From positions 20,106-84,105 of the forward strand of contig CALFNG010000534.1 in assembly GCA_937902985.1 (NCBI GenBank): a stretch of 64,000 nt of DNA, given 5' to 3'. Source of the DNA: an uncultured Myxococcales bacterium. Lineage in GTDB: Bacteria; Myxococcota_A; Polyangia; Polyangiales; Polyangiaceae. The translations under genes were made by a program, and so were the position numbers. Of this stretch, positions 32,241 to 40,914 are shown one piece after another (the stretch's first letter is position 1; the number at the start of each line of letters is the position of its first letter). The notes beneath the pieces were generated by a model. It was given only the letters and a program-made list of their open reading frames with translations, was not told the origin of the DNA and searched no databases.

Positions 32241-35200
32241 ATGCGCATTTTCGACCGTCTCGCGAAGGCCGGCGCTCTCGTCGGCGCCTTCGTCGTTGCC
32301 AGCCTGCTCGCCCTGCAATTGCACGGGGGCGGACTCTGGGATGGGCTCGCGCCGGCGATCGCGGCGGGGAACCCGGTCGCGCAGGAGCAGAAGCCGGCGC
32401 CTTACGACCTGACGCAGCTCAAGGTCGTCAACGAGGTTCTGAAGACGATCCGCGATCGCTACGTCGATCCGAAGCGCGTCAAGCCGAAGGAGATGCTCCT
32501 CTCGGCCCTCGACTACGTGCAGAAAGACGTGGCCCAGGTCATCGTCACCCGGGAAGAGAACAACCCCTCGAAGGTGCGAGTCCGCGTCGACACCCAGGAG
32601 AAGGAGTTCCGCGTCGACGACGTCGTCGGCCCGTGGGACGTGAGCTCGCACCTTCGCGATGCGTTCGCGTTCATGCAAGACGGTCTGCGCGGAACGGACG
32701 TCGATCTCCGCGACGTCGAGTATGCGGCCTGCAACGGCATGCTGCACACGCTCGACCCGCACTCGGTGCTGCTCTCGCCCGACGCGTACAAGGAGATGAA
32801 CCTTTCGACGCAGGGCCAGTTCGGCGGCCTCGGCATCGTCATCTCGATCCGCGACCAGCAGCTCACGGTCATGAACCCGATGCCGAACACACCGGCGGGT
32901 CGCGCGGGTCTGAAGAAGTTCGACCGCATCCAGAAGATCAACACCGAGTCGACGCTCAACATGGGCCTCAACGAGGCGGTCAACCACCTCCGGGGCGTGC
33001 CCGGTACGAAGGTCACGGTCTGGATCCACCGCGAGGGCGCGGACAGCTGGGCGAACGCGCGCCCGTTCGAGCTCACGCGCGAGGTCATTCACGTTGCCTC
33101 GGTGGACCACAAGCTGCTCGAGGGCGGTATCGGCTACGTGCGCCTCAAGCAGTTCCAGGCGAACACGACCAACGACCTCGAGGCCGCGCTGGCCGACATG
33201 AAGAAGAGCGGCGAGCTGAAGGGGCTCGTCCTCGATCTCCGCGGCAACCCCGGAGGTCTCCTCGATCAGGCAGCCAAGGTGGTAGACACCTTCGTGAGCG
33301 ACGGGCCCATCGTCGCCACGGTGGGCAACCCGAGCGAGGGGCGGGAAGAGAAGGTCGCCCACGGCGACGGCACCGAGCCGAACTACCCGCTGGCCGTGCT
33401 CGTGAACGGATCGAGCGCGAGCGCGAGCGAGATCGTCACCGGTTCGCTGAAGAACCACGAGCGCGCGGTGGTCATCGGCGACACCACGTTCGGCAAGGGT
33501 AGCGTGCAGCTCGTCTTCACCGATCTGCCCGACAAGGCGGCGCTCAAGCTCACCATCGCCCAGTACCTCACCGAGCCGGGTGACGTCTCGATCCAGGGCG
33601 TCGGCGTGACGCCCGACATCGAGCTCGATCCGATGACGGCAGACTCGCTCGAGATGGATCTCACGGCCGATTCGAACGGCATCAAGGAGCGCGATCTCTC
33701 GCGCGCGCTCTCGAACGTGCGCGCGAAAGACGGGGGCCGTCCGATGGAGCTCGTGAAGTACGACCTCCCCATCAAGGAGCGCCTGGCGGAGCGCGAGCGC
33801 GGCGGAGACCTCGACGAGAACTTCGAGCTCGACTTCGCGATCCAGTTCGCGCGCGGCTTCGTCGCCCACGTGCAGTCGGGCAAGCGAACCGAAGAGGTGC
33901 GACAGGCCAAGCAGTACATCGCGGACGCTCGGAAGGCGGAGGTCGAGAAGATCGCCGAAGAGCTCAAGGGGCTGAACGTCGACTGGAGCGACGCGCCCGC
34001 CGACGTCGCCGCGGTGACCCCGCCGGGACCGCCCGCCGGCCTCGAGGTGAAGATCGAGACGGACCGGCCCAACAACGAAGTGACGGCGGGCGACCCGATC
34101 AACCTCAAGCTGACCGCGACCAACCACGGGACGGTCACGCTCTACCGGCTGTTCGGCGTGACCAAGAGCGAGAACCCGCTCTTCGACAACAAGCAACTCG
34201 TCATCGGCAAGCTCGAGCCGGGCAAGTCGCGAACGGTGACCGTGCCCGCGGGCTGGTGCGACTTCAAGGGCCACAAGGTCGGCTCGTCGACGCAGCTCCC
34301 GAAGGACGCCCCCCGGCAGTGCCTCGTTCCCAAAGATGCCCTCATGCGGTCCGACGGCGTGAAGGTGCACTTCGAAGAGGCACGCGGCCGGACGCCGGCC
34401 GACACCGACATTCGCGCGACGGTGAAGTCGCTCGACCGGCCGATCTTCGCCTACTCGTACGAGGTCATCGACAACCGCCTCGGCAATGGCGACGGTCGCC
34501 TCCAGAGGGGTGAGGACCTGACGATGTACCTGACGGTCAAGAACGTCGGGAAGGGCCGATCGTACGAGACGATGGCCAACCTCCGGAACCTGTCCGGTGA
34601 AGGATTGCTCTTGCACGACGGCCGCTTCGACCTGTCGAACATGATGCCCGGCGACAGCAAGCGCGTCGCGTTCACGTTCGACGTGGGGCCGGCCCTCGCG
34701 GATCCCGAGGCGAAGGTCGAGCTCTCGATTCACGACGAGGATCTGCGCGAAGGCGTGGTCGAGAAAGTGCGCGTTCCGGTGGCCGACGCGGCGGTCGTCG
34801 CGGCCGCCGGCGGCGTGCAGCATGCGACGGCCAGCGGCGCCGACCTCTCGAACGAACCCGATGCCGGCGGCCGCGTCTTCGCGCGCCTGCCCGCCGGGGC
34901 TGCGGCCACCGTGCTCGGCACCGCCAACGGCTACGTGAAGCTCGCGCTCGGCGACGGTCGCTTCGGCTTCGCGAAGGCGTCCGATCTCGAGAAGGGCGGC
35001 ACGGCGACGGCGCAGGTCGGGCTCGAGGACTCGATGGGGCATGCTCCCCCAGCGCTCGACCTCCCGCAGCCGCAGCTGGCCACGCGCGACGTGCACACGC
35101 TCGTGCACGCGGTCGCGAGCGACGACGCGCGTCTCCTCGATACGTTCATCTTCGTCGGCGCGCGCAAGGTGTTCTACCGATCGAACCGCAACGGGCCCGA

Positions 35201-35399
35201 CCCGAAGAAGATGGCGTTCGACGCCGACCTGCCGCTCCGGCCCGGGGTCAACGTCGTCACGGTCGTGGCGAGGGAGAACCCGGACACGACGACGCGGCGC
35301 ACCTACGTGGTGCGGCGCGACGGACCGAATGGCGAGCTCTTGCCGACGCCGAAGACCGACGACGATCTCAGCGAGACCGCCTCGTCGGACGATGACTGA
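32241..35399 (+). CDS. S41 carboxyl-terminal processing peptidase, MXAN_5808 type
   Basis: A 1052-residue exported peptidase with a hydrophobic N-terminal anchor (GALVGAFVVASLLALQL). The PDZ domain lies near residues 190-270 (FGGLGIVISIRDQQLTV) and the S41 core has the catalytic Ser394 (SASASE) and Lys419 (FGKGSVQ), 25 residues apart as in CtpA. A C-terminal half of about 450 residues holds immunoglobulin-like domains and an SH3-like segment (GRVFARLPAGAAATVLGTAN). This size and layout match what I recall as the MXAN_5808 family of Myxococcota. It probably cleaves periplasmic or envelope proteins. pdxJ follows by 18 bases and may be co-transcribed. Confidence 0.88.
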   Translation: MRIFDRLAKAGALVGAFVVASLLALQLHGGGLWDGLAPAIAAGNPVAQEQKPAPYDLTQLKVVNEVLKTIRDRYVDPKRVKPKEMLLSALDYVQKDVAQVIVTREENNPSKVRVRVDTQEKEFRVDDVVGPWDVSSHLRDAFAFMQDGLRGTDVDLRDVEYAACNGMLHTLDPHSVLLSPDAYKEMNLSTQGQFGGLGIVISIRDQQLTVMNPMPNTPAGRAGLKKFDRIQKINTESTLNMGLNEAVNHLRGVPGTKVTVWIHREGADSWANARPFELTREVIHVASVDHKLLEGGIGYVRLKQFQANTTNDLEAALADMKKSGELKGLVLDLRGNPGGLLDQAAKVVDTFVSDGPIVATVGNPSEGREEKVAHGDGTEPNYPLAVLVNGSSASASEIVTGSLKNHERAVVIGDTTFGKGSVQLVFTDLPDKAALKLTIAQYLTEPGDVSIQGVGVTPDIELDPMTADSLEMDLTADSNGIKERDLSRALSNVRAKDGGRPMELVKYDLPIKERLAERERGGDLDENFELDFAIQFARGFVAHVQSGKRTEEVRQAKQYIADARKAEVEKIAEELKGLNVDWSDAPADVAAVTPPGPPAGLEVKIETDRPNNEVTAGDPINLKLTATNHGTVTLYRLFGVTKSENPLFDNKQLVIGKLEPGKSRTVTVPAGWCDFKGHKVGSSTQLPKDAPRQCLVPKDALMRSDGVKVHFEEARGRTPADTDIRATVKSLDRPIFAYSYEVIDNRLGNGDGRLQRGEDLTMYLTVKNVGKGRSYETMANLRNLSGEGLLLHDGRFDLSNMMPGDSKRVAFTFDVGPALADPEAKVELSIHDEDLREGVVEKVRVPVADAAVVAAAGGVQHATASGADLSNEPDAGGRVFARLPAGAAATVLGTANGYVKLALGDGRFGFAKASDLEKGGTATAQVGLEDSMGHAPPALDLPQPQLATRDVHTLVHAVASDDARLLDTFIFVGARKVFYRSNRNGPDPKKMAFDADLPLRPGVNVVTVVARENPDTTTRRTYVVRRDGPNGELLPTPKTDDDLSETASSDDD

Positions 35400-35417
35400 C
35401 CCGCCGGAGCCAGCCTC

Positions 35418-36170
35418 TTGAGCGTAAGACTGCACGTCAACGTCGATCACGTCGCGACGCTCCGCAACGCCCGCGGGACCCCGTATCCCGACCCGCTGCG
35501 AGCGGCCGAGGAATGCCTCGCGGCCGGCGCCGATGGGATCACGGCCCACCTTCGGGAAGACCGGCGCCACATCCGCGACGACGACATCCAGCGCATCGCC
35601 GCGATGTGCTCGCGCGCCGGCGTCACGTTCAACCTGGAGATGGCGGCCACCGACGAGATGGTCGGCATCGCTCTCCGCGTGCAGCCGCAGGTGTGCACCC
35701 TGGTCCCCGAGCGCCGCGAAGAGCGGACCACCGAGGGCGGGCTCGACGCGATCGGGGGAGGCGAAGGGCTTGCCCGGAAGGTCGCCGCGCTGGCGTCGGG
35801 CGGCATCAAAGTGAGCCTCTTCATCGCGGCGGACTCGCCGCTGATCGACCGCTCGCGCGACATCGGCGCGCGGCAGGTCGAACTGCACACCGGCGAGTAT
35901 GCGCGGGAGTATGCGCGCGAGTATGCGCCCGCACGCCTGGCCGAGCTTGCGCGGCTCGCCGACGGCGCTCGGCGGGCGCACGCCCGCGAGCTCGATGTGG
36001 CGGCGGGCCATGGTCTGACCCTGGAAAACGTGCCCGCGCTCGTGGCGCTACCGGAGATCGTCGAGCTGAACATCGGCCACGCGATCGTCAGCGACGCCGT
36101 CTTTCTCGGCCTCCGCAGCGCGGTGATGGCCTACCGCGACGCCATCGATCGCGGTGTCCGCTCTCGCTGA
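35418..36170 (+). CDS. pdxJ: Pyridoxine 5'-phosphate synthase PdxJ
   Basis: A 250-residue TIM-barrel enzyme that joins 1-deoxyxylulose 5-phosphate and 3-amino-2-oxopropyl phosphate to give pyridoxine 5'-phosphate. It starts with TTG 35418 directly before VRLHVNVDHVATLRNARG, the family signature. Other conserved parts are GITAHLREDRRHI, TFNLEMA, CTLVPERREERTTEGG, ELHTGEYA and GHGLTLEN. A 12-bp repeat (GAGTATGCGCGG-like, three copies at 35895-35930) encodes EYAREYAREYAP at residues 160-171. This lengthens the loop just past the ELHTG motif and is unusual for the family. It lies 18 bases after the S41 peptidase gene. Confidence 0.94.
   Translation: MSVRLHVNVDHVATLRNARGTPYPDPLRAAEECLAAGADGITAHLREDRRHIRDDDIQRIAAMCSRAGVTFNLEMAATDEMVGIALRVQPQVCTLVPERREERTTEGGLDAIGGGEGLARKVAALASGGIKVSLFIAADSPLIDRSRDIGARQVELHTGEYAREYAREYAPARLAELARLADGARRAHARELDVAAGHGLTLENVPALVALPEIVELNIGHAIVSDAVFLGLRSAVMAYRDAIDRGVRSR
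35895..35930 (+). repeat. In-frame 12-bp triplication within pdxJ
   Basis: Three tandem 12-bp units (GAGTATGCGCGG, GAGTATGCGCGC, GAGTATGCGCCC) encode EYAREYAREYAP. The frame is kept. The repeat probably arose by slippage. Confidence 0.9.
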
Positions 36171-36174
36171 GGTC

Positions 36175-36428
36175 TCAGCCCGGCGGCCTTGCCCCGATGA
36201 GAGTAGCGAGAGCAACGAGACCGATCGCCCAGGTGACGAGCCAGACGCTCGCCGTGGCGCTGGCGTACGCGAGAGACGCGCGCAGCAGCCAGCGCTCGAC
36301 GCGCGTGACGGACTCGCGGGGGCCCCCGCCCATTCGAGGAGCGCGGTCCCGAGCAGGCTCACCGCGAGCGCAGCGAGACCGGCGACGGCGAGCCGGGAGC
36401 CATCGGTCTTCGACCCGACCATCGGCAT
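36175..36428 (-). pseudogene. Small two-helix membrane protein gene with a frameshift at a G/C run
   Basis: Reading leftward from ATG 36428, one frame gives MPMVGSKTDGSRLAVAG then a hydrophobic helix (LAALAVSLLGTALLEWAG). After the run GGGGGCCCCC at 36318-36327 a different frame gives ESVTRVERWLLRASLAYASA and a second hydrophobic helix (SVWLVTWAIGLVALATLI) to a stop at 36175. Each frame alone stops making sense beyond the run. A one-base indel in the run, real or from sequencing, explains the pattern. The restored protein would be about 85 residues. It follows trpE upstream by 67 bases in the reverse direction. Confidence 0.5.
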
Positions 36429-36495
36429 ACTGGATCCGGATTTGCGCGAGGTTCATGACATTCCTCTCTCGGCCCACCTCGATCGGGCGGGTCGT

Positions 36496-37914
36496 TCAAC
36501 GGCCCGCCGTCTCGATGGCGCAGAGGGCGCTGCGCGCCTTGTTGCGGGTTTCTTCGGCTTCTTTCGGCGGATCGCTTCCCTCGACGATGCCGGCGCCGGC
36601 CGTGACGAAGAACGTGTCGTCTCGGCAGACCGCCGTGCGGATCGCGATCGCGAAATCGAGGTCGCCGGTCTTCGCGACGTAGCCAATCGCCCCGCCGTAG
36701 ATCCCGCGGGGACCGGCTTCGAGCTCGCGAATGATCTGCATCGCGCGGACCTTCGGCGCCCCCGACAGCGTTCCCGCGGGGAAGGCCGCGCGAACGACCT
36801 CGAGAGGCGGCGTCGACGGCGGCACCCTGCCGGTCACCTCGCTCACGATGTGCATCACGTGCGAGTAGCGCTCGATCTCCATCTGCCGCATGACCTTCAC
36901 GGTCCCAACCTGAGCCACGCGACCCACGTCGTTTCGCCCGAGATCGATGAGCATGACGTGCTCGGCGCGCTCTTTCGGATCGGCGAGGAGCTTGCGCTCC
37001 AGCTCCGCATCTTCGTCGGCGGACTTGCCGCGCCGGGTCGTACCGGCGATGGGCCGGAGCGTCATCGCACCGTCCTGCAGGTGCACCATCGTCTCGGGGC
37101 TGGCTCCGGCGATCTGCGTTCGCGTGCGCTCGCCAGGCGCGGGCGGCAGATCGAGGAAGTACATGTACGGGCTCGGGTTGAGCACCCGCAGCGCGCGGTA
37201 CACGTCGAACGGGTCGCGGCGGCCGCGCGGAACGCGGAACGTGCGCGCGACCACGACCTGGAACGCATCGCCCGCGGCGATGTACTCCTGCGCGCGCCGA
37301 ACCCGCGCCTCGTAGGTCGCGTCGTCGAGGTCGACCGTGATGTCGCCGGGAATCTTCGTTCGATCGGGCAGGGCGAGCGGCGCGAGCGGCGCGGGGTCCT
37401 CGAGGAGCGCCCGCGCGCGTTCGACCTCGGCGGCATCTTCGCCGGCGATCGTGACCGTGTGCGAGAGGCTGTCGAAGACGACGATCGTCGCGCCGCCGAA
37501 GAAGCGTCCCAGCGGCGCCGTCGCCATGTCGCCCCAACCAGGCACCTTTTCGATCGCATGCACGAGGTCCCACGCGAGGTAACCCACGTAGGCGTGCGCG
37601 AAGCGCGCCGCGGGTCCGTCTCCGCCGGTCGGCTCCGAAGACGGCTCGAAGAGGCGGCGTGCCGCCTCGAGGGGATCGCGGCCATTCGCGGGCACAGGTA
37701 CCGCCTGGCCGCGAGCCCCGACCCACTGCCCGTTCGCCAGCAGCGTCATCTCGTGGCGCGGCCGATAGCCCAGGATCGAGTAGCGCCCCCACCTCTCTCC
37801 GCCGACGACGCTCTCGAGCAAGAACGACGCAGCGTCTCCGGCGGCGCGCCGGAGCGCAGCATAGGCGCGCACCGGGGTGATCGTGTCGGCGACGAAGGTG
37901 AGCGTGGCGACCAT
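36496..37914 (-). CDS. trpE: Anthranilate synthase component I
   Basis: A 472-residue chorismate-using enzyme. The conserved parts are LLESVVGGERWGRYS (feedback region), GYLAWDLVHAIE, PIAGTTRRG, ERAEHVMLIDLGRND, FPAGTLSGAPK and IYGGAIGYV. It converts chorismate to anthranilate with the glutamine amidotransferase TrpG, for tryptophan synthesis. No trpG or other trp gene is present, so the operon context is unusual: trpE follows the Kal-Kce fusion gene by 18 bases. The LLES motif and length fit TrpE better than PabB. Confidence 0.92.
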   Translation of the reverse strand: MVATLTFVADTITPVRAYAALRRAAGDAASFLLESVVGGERWGRYSILGYRPRHEMTLLANGQWVGARGQAVPVPANGRDPLEAARRLFEPSSEPTGGDGPAARFAHAYVGYLAWDLVHAIEKVPGWGDMATAPLGRFFGGATIVVFDSLSHTVTIAGEDAAEVERARALLEDPAPLAPLALPDRTKIPGDITVDLDDATYEARVRRAQEYIAAGDAFQVVVARTFRVPRGRRDPFDVYRALRVLNPSPYMYFLDLPPAPGERTRTQIAGASPETMVHLQDGAMTLRPIAGTTRRGKSADEDAELERKLLADPKERAEHVMLIDLGRNDVGRVAQVGTVKVMRQMEIERYSHVMHIVSEVTGRVPPSTPPLEVVRAAFPAGTLSGAPKVRAMQIIRELEAGPRGIYGGAIGYVAKTGDLDFAIAIRTAVCRDDTFFVTAGAGIVEGSDPPKEAEETRNKARSALCAIETAGR

Positions 37915-37932
37915 CGAGCTCCTTGTCTTCTG

Positions 37933-39246
37933 CTATTTTTGCGACGCAGCCGCGGGGGCCCTGGCGAGGCCCAGCAGCTGTCGCGCCCGGGCCGGCGTGG
38001 CCGGCTGCCGTCCGATGGAACGAGCATATGCCGCCGCGCGCGCCACGAGCGGCGCGCTGCCTTCGGACAGCACGCCCTTGCCCAGATAGATGTTGTCTTC
38101 GAGACCCACGCGGGCGTGCCCGCCGAGGCGCATGGCAAGCTCGGTCATCGGCTGCTGCCAGCGGCCGATGGCCGCGACGCCCCAGGTCGCGCCCGCCGGG
38201 AGCATCGACCGCATCCAGCCCATGACGTCGTCGCGGGCGGGGCTGGCGCCCTTGACGCCTAGTACGAACTGGAAGTGCAGCGGACCCCGGAGCGCGCCTT
38301 CGGCCGCCAGCGCGAGCGCCTCGGCGACGTGACCCACTTCGTAGCACTCGAGCTCGGGGACGGCGCCGGCCGCCTGGATTCGCGCCGCCAGCGTTCGGAT
38401 GTCGCCGCGCGAATTGATGAAGACGTCGTCGCCGAAGTTGATGGAACCGCAGTTGAGCGTGGCCATCTCGGGCCTGCAGGACAGGGGACCCGCGCGCTCG
38501 TCGATCGACATGCCGACGGCGCCGCCGGTCGAGGGCTGAACGATGCAGTCGCAAGCGCCTCGGATGGCGTCGATGACCTCGGCGAAGCGCTCGCTCGCCT
38601 GGGTGTTCGTGCCGTCTTCGTTGCGCACGTGCAGGTGAATGACCGCCGCTCCCGCCTCTCGGCAGCATGCCGCCTCGTCCGCGATCTCTCGAGCGGAGAT
38701 CGGCAGGTACGGGGTGTGCGCGCGCGTCAGCTCCGCGCCAACGATGGCCGCCGTGATGACGAGCTCGGCCGGCTCGGCCTCCGACGGCGTGACGATGGGG
38801 CCAGCGCCGGGCGCAGGTCCCGGCGGAAGCCCGGGGGGGTAGAGCTCCGGAGGCCGGCGCTGGAGGGCGACGGGCACGACGCACGTACCGACCGCCCGCG
38901 CCACGACGACCGGCGGCGAGAGCACGTCGGCTGCGCTCGGCGCGAGGCCCGGTGAGCGTACGTTCGCGATGATCTTCTTCGCCTCGAAGAGGAACTTGCG
39001 GCTGGTCTTGCCGATGGCCACCAGCTCGCCCGTCACTTCGATGAAGTCTCCTGCAAAGATCGGCGCGAGGAACTCGACGTTCTCGTAGGCGCGGAAGAGG
39101 CCTTCGTCGCCGTCGAGGCGAATGAGCATCTCGGTCGCCACATCCCCGAAGAGCGCAAGCATTCGCGCCCCATCGACCAGATCGCCGGCATAGTGCGCGT
39201 CGTGAGCGCTCATCCGCAGGCGCACGGAGACCCTCGTCCCGATCAT
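37933..39246 (-). CDS. Fusion of Kal-like hotdog domain and beta-keto acid cleavage enzyme (Kce/BKACE)
   Basis: A 437-residue two-domain protein. Residues 1-125 match 3-aminobutyryl-CoA ammonia lyase (Kal): [29 protein letters not shown] and [19 protein letters not shown] Pro/Gly linker (about 131-155) leads to a DUF849 domain (158-430) with metal ligands His204 and His206 in [11 protein letters not shown] and the downstream TGGAVGMS and [13 protein letters not shown] regions. In lysine fermentation Kce splits 3-keto-5-aminohexanoate with acetyl-CoA, and Kal then deaminates 3-aminobutyryl-CoA, so the two domains catalyse successive steps. BKACE enzymes also accept other keto acids. The start overlaps the previous stop (ATGA). 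No other lysine-fermentation gene is present. Confidence 0.85.
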   Translation of the reverse strand: MIGTRVSVRLRMSAHDAHYAGDLVDGARMLALFGDVATEMLIRLDGDEGLFRAYENVEFLAPIFAGDFIEVTGELVAIGKTSRKFLFEAKKIIANVRSPGLAPSAADVLSPPVVVARAVGTCVVPVALQRRPPELYPPGLPPGPAPGAGPIVTPSEAEPAELVITAAIVGAELTRAHTPYLPISAREIADEAACCREAGAAVIHLHVRNEDGTNTQASERFAEVIDAIRGACDCIVQPSTGGAVGMSIDERAGPLSCRPEMATLNCGSINFGDDVFINSRGDIRTLAARIQAAGAVPELECYEVGHVAEALALAAEGALRGPLHFQFVLGVKGASPARDDVMGWMRSMLPAGATWGVAAIGRWQQPMTELAMRLGGHARVGLEDNIYLGKGVLSEGSAPLVARAAAYARSIGRQPATPARARQLLGLARAPAAASQK

Positions 39247-39713
39247 GATCGAAGAAATACCCGTTCACGGACGAGTCGCCAGCTGAGCGCCCTCGCGTCG
39301 ACTCCGCGGGCGCGCAGGATGTCGTTGGGCGCCGTGGGGAGCGTTTCAGGGCGGCCGACCGCTACGGCCACCTCCCACGCACCCGCGGGCACGCCGGCAA
39401 ACAGCGAGTCGACGGCTCCGGCGATCGTTACCGTTCCGTCGGCCGCGACGGAGAAGGGCGGATCCCATGGCCGGACCTCGTCGCCTCGTAGCAAGAAGCC
39501 GCGCGCCGCGATGGCGCCGCTCACGCGCGCGTCGGGACGGAGCTCGACCTCGAACTGGCCGCCCGGCGTGAGGGTCACTTCGTCGGTCGTGCTGCCCGCG
39601 ATGGCGAAGCCGGGCACCGTGGGTGGCTGGAAGTACAGCCGGAGCGCGACGAGACCCACGGCGACGAGCACGGCTCCGGGGAGGAGCACGAGGGCGATCT
39701 TGTTCTGGCTCAC
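39243..39713 (-). CDS. Membrane-anchored protein of unknown function
   Basis: A 156-residue protein from GTG 39713. One N-terminal transmembrane helix ([19 protein letters not shown]) precedes about 125 extracytoplasmic residues with alternating strands ([40 protein letters not shown]), so a small beta-sandwich is likely. I do not recognise a family. It is translationally coupled on both sides: its GTG overlaps the stop of the DUF962 gene and its stop overlaps the ATG of the Kal-Kce gene. Confidence 0.7.
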   Translation of the reverse strand: MSQNKIALVLLPGAVLVAVGLVALRLYFQPPTVPGFAIAGSTTDEVTLTPGGQFEVELRPDARVSGAIAARGFLLRGDEVRPWDPPFSVAADGTVTIAGAVDSLFAGVPAGAWEVAVAVGRPETLPTAPNDILRARGVDARALSWRLVRERVFLRS

Positions 39714-40129
39714 GCGGTCGCCGTGCCGGGCGCCCCGCTTGCCGCACGCGCTCTCGAAAGCGCGAGATGATCGGCGTGGGTATGATTCGGCAGGAGGTCG
39801 CCGCCGCACACGCGCTCGATCTCGGCGCCCATCTGACGCCGGAGGGCGAGGGCGTACATCTTGAGGTCGCCGCGCAGGGACCAGAGGGGATGCTCGAAGG
39901 TCGCGGGCTTGTTCTTCTCGAACAGGAAGTGCCCGACCCACGCCGGCCCGTACCCGACGACGGGCGCGGCGAGGAGCCACGCCGGGTTGATGGTCACCGC
40001 CGCGAGGCCCACCGTTCCGAGAACCGCGGTGGTCCCGATGTAGTGGAGGGCGCGGTTCCGCGGATCGCGGTGCGCGTGCACGTAGTGGGGCCAGAAGTCG
40101 TTGAACGATTCGATGCCGGATTCGGTCAT
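39710..40129 (-). CDS. DUF962/Mpo1-like membrane protein
   Basis: A 139-residue protein. The conserved N-terminus (FNDFWPHYVHAHRDPRNRAL then HYIGT), a histidine-rich pattern, the membrane segments (AVLGTVGLAAVTIN; WLLAAPVVGYGPAW) and HFLFEKNKPATFEHP match DUF962, the family of yeast Mpo1, an iron-dependent alpha-oxidation dioxygenase of 2-hydroxy fatty acids. The bacterial role is not known. ATG 40129 is chosen because the conserved sequence begins there; a GTG lies seven codons upstream. It heads the operon that continues through Kal-Kce and trpE. Confidence 0.8.
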   Translation of the reverse strand: MTESGIESFNDFWPHYVHAHRDPRNRALHYIGTTAVLGTVGLAAVTINPAWLLAAPVVGYGPAWVGHFLFEKNKPATFEHPLWSLRGDLKMYALALRRQMGAEIERVCGGDLLPNHTHADHLALSRARAASGAPGTATA

Positions 40130-40234
40130 GGCGAGCGCGAAAGGTAGCACCCGCGCCCATCACGGGCGAGGTTCCGTCCTGGCGTGAGGCGCTCTTCGGC
40201 GGGGTCCGCGAAGAGAAGTGCTAGCGTTGAAAGT

Positions 40235-40798
40235 ATGCGCCGATTGCACTCTGCGCTGTCGATCGTGCTTCTCGTGTCCGGGGGAGCGGTCGCGGCCTGC
40301 AGCAGCGAACCGTCGAGCGCGCCGGTCAACCCGGGCGACACCCTGTACGTCGACGTCGAGGCCGGCGCCCCTCCACCCTCGAGGAGCAGCGACGCGGACA
40401 CCGATCCAGACGGCGTCTTCGCGCCCGTCGACGGGTCGGGGATTTATGGCTCGGGCATCTACGACGCCTCGGCCTACGCCGTACTCAGCATCTGCATGCC
40501 GGCCGACGCGTCCGCCGGGTCTTCGGCCTCGGACGGCGGGGGCGGGAAGAACCGGAAAGACGCCGGCGCGGGCGACGGGAGCGAAGCCGGCGCCGATTTC
40601 GACGCGGGCTACTCGCCGACCGACGGCGGATATCTGGCAGGCGACGCGGGGTGCGAGCCCTTTCCCGCGAGCTGTACGAGCCAGACTGACGTCTGCGCTT
40701 GCCTGCTGGGCACCCTGGCCGCCCAGATCCCGTGCCCGTATCCGCACTGCGCGGCCAATTCCAAGCGCACGGCATACGGCGTTTACTGCCCGCCCTGA
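40235..40798 (+). CDS. Asp/Gly-rich lipoprotein of unknown function
   Basis: A 187-residue secreted lipoprotein with signal peptide and lipobox VAAC near residue 22. The mature protein is low-complexity in its first two thirds (ASAGSSASDGGGGKNRKDAG) and ends in a cysteine cluster (CEPFPASCTSQTDVCAC, then CPYPHC and YCPP) of eight cysteines. Low-complexity Asp/Ala/Gly lipoproteins are typical of Myxococcota. No function is known. The start ATG 40235 has the weak GAAAGT before it. Confidence 0.7.
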   Translation: MRRLHSALSIVLLVSGGAVAACSSEPSSAPVNPGDTLYVDVEAGAPPPSRSSDADTDPDGVFAPVDGSGIYGSGIYDASAYAVLSICMPADASAGSSASDGGGGKNRKDAGAGDGSEAGADFDAGYSPTDGGYLAGDAGCEPFPASCTSQTDVCACLLGTLAAQIPCPYPHCAANSKRTAYGVYCPP

Positions 40799-40859
40799 GG
40801 GCCGCGGCCGGGCGGCCGGCCCACACCGGTCGGTGAGGCGGCCCTCTTCCGGCGGTCGC

Positions 40860-40895
40860 TCCTTCAACGATTTGCGTCGTTTCCTTCAACGATTT
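40860..40895. repeat. Two TCCTTCAACGATTT repeats at 22-bp spacing
   Basis: The 14-bp string occurs at 40860-40873 and 40882-40895, just ahead of the phosphatase-like gene. The 22-bp spacing equals about two helical turns, as expected of a dimeric regulator's half-sites or of two binding sites. No other support is available. Confidence 0.45.
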
Positions 40896-40914
40896 TGGCC
40901 TGACGCCCTGCGGC

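Noticed and set aside
35895..35930. Repeat considered as a CRISPR or minisatellite array
   Set aside because: It is 12 bp, tandem without spacers, and in-frame inside pdxJ.
32226..36011. 1261-codon minus-strand frame opposite the S41 peptidase and pdxJ
   Set aside because: The sense strand encodes unmistakable families across the whole length, so the frame is a GC-driven shadow.
36154..38262. 702-codon plus-strand frame opposite trpE
   Set aside because: It is antisense to trpE and the Kal-Kce gene and shows no domain.
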